A DNA stretch of 64,000 nt from Arcuatula senhousia (taxonomy: Eukaryota; Mollusca; Bivalvia; Mytilida; Mytilidae), in the NCBI GenBank assembly GCA_963971305.1, contig OZ020307.1, forward strand, positions 9,685,501 to 9,749,500. Direction: 5' to 3'. The stretch's first letter is position 1. Every line of letters begins with the position of its first letter. The notes beneath the pieces are model-generated. The model was not told the origin of the DNA, made no database searches, and saw only the letters and a program-made list of their open reading frames with translations. The position numbers and the translations under genes were made by a program. This document shows positions 13,601 to 21,628 of the stretch, piece by piece.

Positions 13601-16552
13601 CTTATACTTTTTGAGTTATAAGCCAAAAACAATGGTCTGACCCCCCTATTCTATTTTTAGCAACGGCGGCCATCTTGGTTGGTCGACATGTATATAATTC
13701 ACAAACTTGGTAGAGGACATCCTAAAGATCATGTATACCAAGTATCAATGCAATCCCTTCAGTGGTTTCAGAGAAGAAGATCTTTGAAGAAAAGTTAACG
13801 GACGGACGACGGACGGACGATGGACGCTTAACGATGACAATAGCTCACATGACCCTTCGGGTCAGGTGAGCTAATAACATAACATATTTTATTTTTCCAA
13901 ATTAGGAGCCCACATGGAGCATAAGGAGGTTACAAACACAAGAGGAAAGAACATGATTTTTAAGACATTAAGAGAAACAATTAAAAAAATGTCACATATA
14001 TACATCAATCCTAATGTAATGATGTATAACATTGCCCTAAAATGAGGAAAAACAAGATTATGTTTACTAAATCATTTGCTAACCGATTTAAAAGAAACCT
14101 TGAAACAGACAGAATATTTTAATCACTCTAAAATGGGAGATAATCTGATCTGACATTAATATTCTTATGACAACAAACTAGTCATCATACAAAAAAAGGT
14201 TAAACTGTAGTGTGATGAAGTTAATCAATTAGGAATACTTGTAAAATTTGGAGCATTGGCTAAATAATCTGGTCATCAAAAGTATCCATTTCTTATAATT
14301 ATTTGTTTTCTGCCAAATTCTGAACTTTCAGATCTCCAAACCATTTCCTTTAAACAGGTTCTTTCTAAAACATTTTGTACATCTTGATATATCTTACAAT
14401 TTCAAATTATAAAAATAATTAAAGTGTAAGTTCGCGTTTTTTTTCAAAATTTGTACATTGAAAGACTATCATATAAAAATAACTTTGGTGAAATTCCTAG
14501 CGCTCAAATATGCATAGTTAGGATAAAATTGGCTTTTGAAAGTAAAAAATTCTATCCATGGAGGGTCACGTGATTTGTACTAGATGGCGCTGCTCAAAGC
14601 CAATACACAGCGGACAACTTGAAATAATTAAAATTAAGTCGGGAATGATAAAATAAAAGTCAGTCTAATGATTGATTGTGAAACGTTTTAAAATGGTACC
14701 AATCGTTAAGTATAGAATTAATTCGTAGAAAAATATAGAAATATTTTAAATATTTTTTTTTTGATTCGCCGTACAGACATTTTCGGAAAATATATATTTC
14801 AATTTCAGTATGTAGAATTGCCCTATACTATTTCTTTTATTCATCCTGTTTAAAATTCATGATGCCCTGACACCCTACTGGGATTACCTTGCATGATTCG
14901 TTTGAAGTAATATTTTGATAATTAGTCCTTCCGTGCAAACCATCGCACCACAGGGTCTTACTTATCGTTTTCTGTGTATAAGACTTTATTCCCTTCTACA
15001 AACCACTGGCACAACAGGGGTTCACCTGCCGTTTCCTGTGTATGTTTAGTACCCCCGTGCAAACTATCGGCACCACAGGGGTATAATATTGTTTCCTGTG
15101 TATCAGAAGTTGACATTTACCTGGTTGGAATGGGTTCTAGAACACTTTCTTTTAACGAAAATCAACCCCTTTGGTCCGCCAGAGTCGTTTGAACATTGAA
15201 GTGCGAAAATGTTAATAAAATACCCTTTCTAATTAAAAACATATAAAAACAATAAACTGTAGGAATCTTTATTTTTTCTTTGCAAATAATAATGTAGTTA
15301 ATTAATTGTTTTTTCAACACTTTAAAAACGGAAAAAAAGTGGGAACTAAAACTCTTTAAACACATTTTTAATTTGGGTACTAGTATTACACAAACCATGC
15401 ACAAACACGATGTAGCACCACGCTTTGGCTGATTGATAATTGTAAAAGAAAGGTAGTCAATGAAGTGAACAGGTGATATTGACACCTGCTGATTAATTAT
15501 ACCGTATACTAATTACGAAATTATTAAAAGATGTGCCGGTCGAAATTCTTAAAATCGAGCTGTGGTGGGTGTGTCTAAAGCGGGTTGAGTGCTGCAAGGA
15601 AATCTTTGATTGGAGGAGCACCTTAATTGAACTATGATATCTGTCAATTATACCTGTAATTAACCAACGGGGCGTGGCAGATCGACCAAAAGGTTAATGA
15701 TTTTAATTGACACCTGTGTATTGTCTTAAATATTTGAAAAAGGATTGAAAACTAGGGCTACTGTGTCAATAAATATTTCAGATTATTTACTATTTGGAAT
15801 TATTATTAATTATTTCAAAACAATTTAAGGTTTAAATAAACAATTATCTTGCTAAACGTTGGATTAAAAAAAATATTAATGCCAAATTATTCATATTCCA
15901 AATCATTATTATGATCGACAACATCGGTCTTATGTTACAAATATCGTCAATTGGTTAATATTTATCATTGGAGATGTGACGTCACATCTCCAATTGAGCT
16001 ATCCCATAATTCATCATTGTTCATAACATGGATGCGCCCATATGGTCTTGTGTATTGGAATAAAATTACGAATATCTTTCTTAATATATCGTTTTCAATG
16101 CCCAAACTCGGCAGGATGCCTACTCTCATTATAATAAATCAAATAAACTAATAACTCAAAAATCGCGAACTTACACTTTAATTGTGAATCTAAATTTTTT
16201 TTTTAAATGTATACAAAAAAAATCTAATAAATCTATACATGATAAATTGGGTTTTTGAAAAATGTTAGACCCAATTTTAATAACACTTCCCAAAAGAAAA
16301 AAAAAACTCTATACAAGAGTAAACTGGTATTAAAAATCTTACCATATTATTTTTCTCCTGTGATATCAGAGGAATGCTTGAAACACCAGAGGCCCTAGCA
16401 GAGCCACGGGAAGACGGATTGTCTGTACTTTTATACTTCTGATTAAGCTGTTTCACTGTATCTTTCAGACACTGAAGTCTGCTAAATATCTCATTTTGTT
16501 TTCTCTCTAAAGCAGCTAAAGGATCTGTTTCAGAACTCGGCAAGTCATCATT
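4289..16552 (-). CDS. AIMP2: AIMP2 (aminoacyl-tRNA synthetase complex-interacting multifunctional protein 2), three 3' exons
   Basis: AIMP2 is a non-catalytic scaffold of the cytosolic multi-tRNA-synthetase complex. Three minus-strand exons are supported: 16552-16343, 6043-5818 and 4686-4289. All have AG/GT boundaries and phases that fit (0, then 1+2). Together they encode a leucine-zipper-like helix, a thioredoxin/GST-N-like segment and a GST-C-like segment, in the order and spacing of animal AIMP2. Diagnostic strings include SADPARPPLSLLTLYK, IEGESNIARYLQ and ADIVLWSVINQAQ. The three exons give about 277 residues, against about 320 in vertebrates. The missing part is the N-terminal tail that binds lysyl-tRNA synthetase. 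Exon 1 should lie above 16552 but I could not find it. Intron 2 (6044-16342) is unusually large because of repeats. Confidence 0.93.
4687..5817 (-). other. AIMP2 intron 3 (1.1 kb)
   Basis: The donor is AAG|GTATTT at 5817-5816 and the acceptor is at 4688-4687. It contains a degenerate tandem repeat (5390-5790). No other exon is visible. Confidence 0.8.
5390..5790. repeat. Degenerate tandem repeat, about 145-bp units
   Basis: About two and a half units each contain 'TGACCCCCAACA...GTATCTGAG', 'AAGTTGTTCAT' and 'CTAATTTCCATTGGGTGG'-like phrases. They start near 5405, 5540 and 5680. The block closes with CAGACGGACGGACAAGG and a TGGTCGGGCCATAAAA end. This tail type matches the other tandem-core elements in the window. 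Confidence 0.6.
5818..6043 (-). CDS. AIMP2: AIMP2 exon 3 (thioredoxin/GST-N-like segment)
   Basis: The exon opens in phase 0 after TTATTTCAG with GEVIHDIVISADPARPP and ends with IVWKK plus one base before GTATTT. The PPLSLLTLYKVACDKYR and HSSVTSLPPNL stretches line up with the same region of vertebrate AIMP2 without gaps. The length is 226 bp (75 codons plus 1 base), which fits the 2-base start of the terminal exon. Confidence 0.92.
6628..6825. mobile_element. MITE, decayed copy of the CTGTGG family
   Basis: The left end is TA-CTGTGGTTTCATTATTATT. The interior words TTTCGTGGTTTTCGTGGG, GATACCCA and ACCACGAAA match the better-preserved copy at 17319-17526, in the opposite arrangement. The right end has diverged (AAATAAATGGGTAA). 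Confidence 0.65.
7315..13873. repeat. 6.6 kb tandem-core element with hairpin end (HINE/Pearl-like)
   Basis: The element opens with ACTAGAGGCTCCCAGGAGCC, then CGCTCACCTG. It closes with a GACGG-rich tract and a hairpin (about 13840-13870) ending GGTGAGCTAA. In between lie about 11 tandem units, seen by the anchor ATGGTCTGACCCCC near 7549, 8041, 8536, 9029, 9453, 9877, 10302, 10795, 11218, 11643 and 13636. Units are either about 493 bp or about 425 bp. The short form lacks one 69-bp block after ATTCACAAAC. There is no protein coding. The short 5' subterminal inverted repeat, minisatellite-like core and 3' hairpin followed by CTAA resemble non-autonomous Helentron-type (HINE/Pearl) elements. 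That placement is an inference. Confidence 0.75.
11821..13317. repeat. Younger copy of the same element nested in the array
   Basis: A second complete start (CTAGAGGCTCCCTGGAGCC) and a second end (hairpin at 13286-13316, then AAA) bracket three more diverged units. The anchors are near 12087, 12573 and 13069. The flanks ...TTAATGGAAA and AAACAGTTAAAGG join to rebuild one interrupted unit of the host array, so this copy inserted into the older element. The end carries a GACGGACGACGG tract at about 13232-13270. Confidence 0.75.
14419..16181. mobile_element. TTAA-flanked non-autonomous DNA element, copy I (1.76 kb)
   Basis: TTAA at 14419-14422 is followed by AGTGTAAGTTCGCG. The inverse, CGCGAACTTACACT, precedes TTAA at 16178-16181. 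A second copy with the same ends lies at 26854-34551, which fixes the boundaries. Inside are three degenerate units of about 60 bp (CCACAGGGG...TTTCCTGTGTAT) at about 14930-15110, and a 28-bp palindrome. There is no transposase. The TTAA flanks suggest mobilisation by a piggyBac- or Kolobok-type enzyme. Because TTAA occurs at every end, it could instead be part of the TIR. Confidence 0.75.
15967..15994. promoter_or_regulatory. 28-bp perfect palindrome with a CRE core
   Basis: The two halves of 15967-15994 are exact reverse complements centred on TGACGTCA, the consensus CREB/ATF site. It is also conserved in copy II (34337-34364). Binding or promoter activity is inferred, not shown. Confidence 0.6.
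16343..16552 (-). CDS. AIMP2: AIMP2 exon 2 (leucine-zipper region)
   Basis: The acceptor is AATTGCAG ending at 16553 and the donor is ATG|GTAAGA at 16342. The exon is exactly 70 codons and is phase 0 at both ends. DPLAALERKQNEIFSRLQCL followed by KDTVKQLNQKY forms a heptad-like helix, like the AIMP1-binding zipper of vertebrate AIMP2. The rest is a Ser-rich linker. I did not take the TTG/ATG just upstream as a start, because the AG acceptor shows this is an internal exon. Confidence 0.85.
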
Positions 16553-17318
16553 CTGCAATTATAGAAAAAGATGACTTCAAATGAACCTCAAGAAATATTT
16601 AAGTTTGTCTCCCCATTTCCACTTACGTTCTATCGCCAAATGGCTATCACTTTTCAGAAGTTTTAGAGTAGTTAAACGGAAAAAATAATTTGGAAAAATT
16701 TTATGTACAAAGGGCCATAACTCCAAATTAATTTTAGGTTATATGCACAACTATTTCATGTATGTATGATGTACTTGTTATATGCTAGATTTCACTTAAT
16801 AGAATCCTGACATAGCAGAAACTGTGAGTAGAATTGATGCATTTTTATTGTCATAAAATAAAATCATAAATGAACTGATCAAACCTAATGGATGTTTGAA
16901 CTATCAGTAAGCCATGCACTGGTTGGCCTTTACTGTATGTATCAATATCAGAATAAGAAAAAGGAAAAGAGAGTTACATAACACATGAGGTTATAAACCA
17001 GTCTATAATGTATTTGGTCACATGTAATTCCAAAAATTTCCTAAAAGTTTGTCATAATCATAAAGGTGGTTTTCTGGTTAATACTTTATAGAAAAAGTGT
17101 GGAAAACTGAAGTGTAACTGACAGCCAGACAAACAGATGAATGGCAAACCTTAAGGGATTAAGAAAGAAAAACATGGAATAGTTTAATAATACAAGAGTG
17201 TATACTCAAATCTATATTTTAATATGTCAAATGTAATTATAAAACTCCAAAAATAATCATCATGATCATGGTTGAAATTAGCTACCAATAGTTGAAATAC
17301 TTCATAAATATGATATTA

Positions 17319-17526
17319 CTGTGGATTCATTTATTTTTATGGGTACCAATTTTCGTGGTTTGATAGAAATTTAAAAGTTTGTGGATTCTTAAATTTGTGG
17401 TTCAGAAGTCTGCAGTATACAGATCAATGTAAAATTTCATTTTCGTGGGGTATCAAATTTCGTGGGTCAACGCCATCCACGAAAACCACGAAAATTGATA
17501 CCCCACGAATAATAATGAAACCACAG
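17319..17526. mobile_element. MITE, about 208 bp, TA flanks
   Basis: CTGTGGATTCATTTATTTTT at the left end is inverted as AATAATAATGAAACCACAG at the right end. TA lies on each side (17317-17318 and 17527-17528). The interior carries further inverted matches (ACCAATTTTCGTGG / CCACGAAAATTGATACCCC). TA duplication is typical of Tc1/mariner-type movement. A decayed sister copy is at 6628. Confidence 0.75.
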
Positions 17527-18636
17527 TAACTTATATGTATATTCAATTTGTAAGCTTTGAAATGTAAGTAGCCAGATGTGTACAGTCATCTACTGGTTAA
17601 TCATGGATACATGCCATGTAAATGTTCATATACATGTTATATTTTTGAAGATATTTATCAAGGTATTGTTTTCAAAAATGTCTACCATGGGTAAAAGCAA
17701 ATTAAAAAAAGCCATGCTGTCACACAAATTACCTACATTATTTTTTCTCTGATCTTTCTTATTCTGACAAAAATCTACCACATTCCCCATAATACAGACA
17801 CATGTGTTCTATAAATAGAACACCTAATGAGGCAATGAATCAGGCCAAGCAAACTCTGTATCTGAAATACTGATTAGGCCAACCAGGTGTGTTGCTTGAG
17901 ATTAATTAATACAGTGTATATACAAAATAGGTGAACCAGACGTGTTCTCTATCTAACAAAATCTGATAAGGCCAATAGACAAATTTATGTGAAAAAATCA
18001 CTGAATTTTAATAAAACTTTTACTATTTGACCAATCTCTAGTTTTGTTTTTTATTTCAAGAAACTTTTGAAAAAACAGAAAAATAAAATCAACTTTGTCT
18101 TTTAACCCAATAGGGAATTCCTCCTACAAAGTATCAAAAGATTCCTGGCTTGTGACATTTACACGTAGAATGAACATATGAGAACTAGCTTTATGTACAA
18201 AAATTCGAGCATTGATAAAGACAAAATAATATATAGTAAAATTAAAAAAGATAGTTGAAAGTTTAATTCAACCAGAAAGAAAACTGGAGATATTTTTACA
18301 TTATTTTGATATAGGACTTGTCAATCATGTTCAAAACACTAAAAACAACTATGTGTAGCTCATTGATTTGGTCTCCAAAATTTCGACTAGAACCTCCAGA
18401 TAATGGGAAACAGATTCTGTCTATGGTTCAACTGTAACTGGAGCACCCAACTCTGGTGGTGTCATGGGCTGGACCACCCTGACCCATGGCACATAGCCAG
18501 TCTTGTTATTCAAATTTGCCGCAAAGGCTTTTCAGCCAAAGTTACACCCATAAAAACCCATCTATCTAACTGATTTGAGCTGAAGACTAACTTACAGAGT
18601 AAAACTAATTGACAAAGATTTGTCATGAAAAAAAAT

Positions 18637-18920
18637 GAGGTCTATGTATCCATTATACTTTTGTAAGCGCTCACACGCCTGTAACTCTCAATGGATGTGT
18701 GTGAAATTTATACATAATGTTATATATAGCTTGGACAAGTTATAATTTGGGTACCGTGCAGCTAATTTTGTGAAAGGTGTCCCCCTTTGATCATGAAAAT
18801 GAGGTCCATGTAAAGGCATGTATCCTCACCCTTAAAGCCGGGCTTTTGTAAGCACTCTCACACCTACCTGAACAGTTCTCAATGGATGTTTGTGAAATTT
18901 ATACTTTATGTTTCTATCAC
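18637..18920. repeat. Diverged tandem duplication, two units of about 165 bp
   Basis: AATGAGGTCTATGTA...TTTTGTAAGCGCTC...CTCAATGGATGTGTGTGAAA (from 18637) recurs as AATGAGGTCCATGTA...TTTTGTAAGCACTC...CTCAATGGATGTTTGTGAAA (from 18801). It is non-coding. Confidence 0.6.
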
Positions 18921-19226
18921 TATTACAAGTTTCATTTTGAATTTTGTGGAAGTTGTGCCCCTTTTATTAAGCAGACTTAGAATTTTTGTTGCTAGGCGGA
19001 GGACTCAGGAATTCTGTTCTTGTCTTATTTTAATTATCTTATCAATCAATGCAAATCAAATAAATAACAAAGTTTCACGTAATTTAAATTTAAAAATAAC
19101 AAGTCATTTAAATAAGAATATAGGCTGACATTCCTAAAAAACTAATTTAATACTTTAAATAATTAATAAATAGAAATGTATTTGATGCATCCCTGCTGCC
19201 TGTGTCTATTATCATGGTACTAGTTG

Positions 19227-19360
19227 GTATTCCCTATACATTCATTCCACATCTCTATTCATGTACATTCCAACCATAAACCTAATATATTAAATATCTA
19301 GCAAAGCTAGATAAAATAACAAACAATCATATAAGTTTGCCGATAGCCCAGCGAACGTAT
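19227..19360 (-). repeat. Split direct repeat, outer 134-bp copy (3' terminus of the element)
   Basis: It runs from GTATTCCCTATACATTC to CCCAGCGAACGTAT on the plus strand. I found no difference from 19847-19980. It marks the downstream end of the retrotransposon. Confidence 0.85.
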
Positions 19361-19683
19361 TGGACACCGGATTTTATTATATAAATTACAAATATAAGTT
19401 ATATCAATAATATTGTATGCAATTGATACATTATCAGAAACATGTAATGGTTATAAATCTCAATAAAGACAAATTATGCTCTATCATCAGCGACCTCGCC
19501 GTCCAGGAAAAACCCATAAAACCCTTAGAAAGGGGCGGAAAAAGGAAACCTGTGTCCGATGCCAAGTGCGAAAGCCGCTTCAAGAGATATACTCGGACCT
19601 GTATATTAAAAAATATATATATATATATAATACAAAAACAATGTGACATACAAAAATTTAACAAAAATTTTATGAAAATGAAC
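19361..19683. other. Spacer between the two terminal repeats of the retrotransposon
   Basis: This unique sequence lies between the inner 163-bp and outer 134-bp repeats. It contains a plus-strand open stretch (19417-19713) whose middle (about 19495-19605) is much richer in G+C and less biased than its surroundings. It is followed by an (AT)n tract at about 19610-19630. I do not recognise a product. Confidence 0.6.
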
Positions 19684-19846
19684 TTTGATGTATCCCGTTC
19701 AAGAGTGAGCTAGAAAGTGACCTATCGGGAAATATTCCCGCCAAATTCAAATACATATAATCACATGACAAAATTATCCAATCATTCAGTAAATACCGTT
19801 AATACAATAATTTCTTACTATACTAACGAACCGTAAGAAATTTTAA
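19684..19846 (-). repeat. Split direct repeat, inner 163-bp copy
   Basis: It matches 24374-24536 (TTTGATGTATCCCGTTCAAG ... CGTAAGAAATTTTAA). It abuts the inner 134-bp repeat at 19846/19847. That junction is the sequence expected from joining the two element ends in a circle. Confidence 0.85.
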
Positions 19847-19980
19847 GTATTCCCTATACATTCATTCCACATCTCTATTCATGTACATTCCAACCATAAA
19901 CCTAATATATTAAATATCTAGCAAAGCTAGATAAAATAACAAACAATCATATAAGTTTGCCGATAGCCCAGCGAACGTAT
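19847..19980 (-). repeat. Split direct repeat, inner 134-bp copy
   Basis: It appears identical to 19227-19360 and directly abuts the inner 163-bp repeat. Confidence 0.85.
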
Positions 19981-20077
19981 ATAGAATAATACAAAGAAAG
20001 GGATTGAAAAGAGGTGAAGTTCAAATACCTAAATTCTTAGAAACTGCAATTCTTTTATCAAGAGTATCTTCTATGTA

Positions 20078-20642
20078 CAGTCAGGGAGATCATCAAAAAC
20101 AGTTATAATTTTTTTATAACCATTCTAGGTTACTTATTTTTACTTTTTTAGTCAAATTTGAGTTACTTCCCTTGATTTTTTTAATAATGTAACCAGTTTC
20201 AGTTATTTTTCTATTTTCTTGCTTAAAATGACTAATTTTACAAAAGTGTAAAATTTTCTTTTAATTCTAATCTTAAATCTAAAGTTTTGATCTTAATTGA
20301 TAGATTATCAATGACTTTACAAGGTTTATTTATTGGAAATCATTATTTAAGCACTGGTGTTGTGATAATGACATTTTAATTTCCCATGGGCATCATCTTT
20401 GAGAGGCTTGCGTACCAATAAGATAAGCTTGCAATTTCAAACTCATAGCTGAACTACACAGTTTAAAGTTCAATTAATGCAGAAAAAATTTTGCCTAGTG
20501 GGGGAAAATACACTAACTATGAAAATTTGTAGGTTTGAAAGTGATCAAATTAACAAAAGTAACTTAAAATGGTTATCTTTTTAAATTCAGATAACCTAAA
20601 TCAGTTATAAAAATTATAACTTATTTTGATGATCTCCCTGAC
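20078..20642. repeat. Inverted duplication at the end of the recombinase gene
   Basis: About 90 bp at 20078-20170 (CAGTCAGGGAGATCATCAAAA...) recur in inverse orientation at about 20540-20642, which includes the last codons and stop of the recombinase. Each arm ends its own strand with an S-Q-G-D-H-Q peptide and a stop. The loop between the arms is about 370 bp of AT-rich sequence. Confidence 0.65.
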
Positions 20643-21598
20643 TGATGTAACTATTCTTGACAGAGACAGTTTTCCATCTGCCATGTCTCATAATACATCT
20701 CTCATCTACATCAGCTTTAGCCGCAGCCGTTGCTCCCCCTGATCTTAAAGAATGAAGACCCAAATTCATATCTGGAGCAACAAGTTTTAATCTTTTAATT
20801 ATGCTCTCTCTGGCTGCGCTATAACTGATAGATTTATTCTTATAAATCAACTTAGCAACGCCTTTAGATCTAAATATAGGTTTAAAAATGAAACTATCGG
20901 ACTTGGAATCTAACCCTGATAATAACAAATATCTTAAATACATGCTATATGGACAAGCAATAGTATTGCCTTTAGAAACATATAATTCACTTCCTTTTCT
21001 AAATTGATCAGTTTTGCTACTGGTAATATTAATCTTAAGATAATCTTCAAAAATTTCAATACTCTTTACATAGAAATTTACTGATTTCATCAAATCTCAA
21101 AAATGCAGAGAAGGATAAAAGAATCATAGTTAAATCCCTAACAATTAGTAAATCTTGACTATCTTGATACAGAGAACATAAATTTATCAGCATGTCATTA
21201 GTAACAGGATCTTTCTTAATAGTTGGTTTACTATTTTGTCTTTTAGAAGATTCTACGAGTAATTTTACAAAAGCGTTGTTCGTAGGATCATTGTAACCAT
21301 GTAATTCATGAACCCATTTTATAGAATAAACAGCTGAATCTATAACACCTGGAGTACATTTCATATCAATAAGTTTGGTAATATAGATAGATACATGAAT
21401 ATGTTCTGCCGGTAATACATTAAAATTGTGTTCTTTAGCAAAAATCTCCCATCTGTTAAAACTCGAAAAGTACTTTTTCTGCGTATTGTCACTCCTAGAG
21501 TCAACCAAAAATGAAGCCATCTTTCCTGCCAATATCTTCAAGTTCGAGTCCATGGATACTCCACTTCTAATTATCTCGGCTTCCACATTTCTCTGCAA
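20614..21598 (-). pseudogene. Tyrosine recombinase of the retrotransposon, broken by one frameshift
   Basis: Two overlapping minus-strand frames cover one protein: 21598-21056 (180 codons) and 21093-20614 (159 codons). The first holds an N-terminal SAM-like core-binding region and the first catalytic arginine in FLRFDEI (residue 168). The second holds HSLR (H114, R117), the HGRW box (H137, W140) and the tyrosine nucleophile region NSYI (Y149). All five residues of the R-H-R-H/W-Y signature are therefore present, but not in one frame. The break is a 1-base shift in the AAATTT run near 21075. A programmed frameshift seems unlikely this deep inside the catalytic domain, so I call it a mutation. 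A sequencing error is also possible. Confidence 0.82.
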
Positions 21599-21628
21599 AT
21601 TTAGTCCTGAAAAATATCAATAACTTTA

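Larger units (their letters stand above)
6044..16342 (-). other. AIMP2 intron 2, 10.3 kb, mostly repeats
   Basis: The intron lies between the donor ATG|GTAAGA and the acceptor TTTCAG|GGG. It holds a small MITE (6628-6825), the tandem-core element 7315-13873 with a nested relative, and the TTAA element 14419-16181. I see no exon in it. The stretches 6044-6627, 6826-7314 and 13874-14418 show nothing recognisable. Confidence 0.8.
16553..19226. other. No exon recognised; AIMP2 exon 1 expected nearby
   Basis: The stretch lies upstream of AIMP2 exon 2. It holds a MITE (17319-17526) and a diverged duplication (18637-18920). A short Pro-rich fragment at about 18435-18500 is shared with 42350-42440. 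The short first exon of AIMP2 should lie here or further right, but I could not identify it. Confidence 0.5.

Noticed and set aside
7315..13873. CRISPR-like or centromeric satellite array
   Set aside because: There is no repeat-spacer pattern. The array is bounded by transposon-type ends and lies in an intron of a host gene.
16556..16558. Translation start of AIMP2 at the TTG before exon 2
   Set aside because: The frame runs directly into a good CAG acceptor at 16553, and homologues have further N-terminal sequence, so this is an internal exon.
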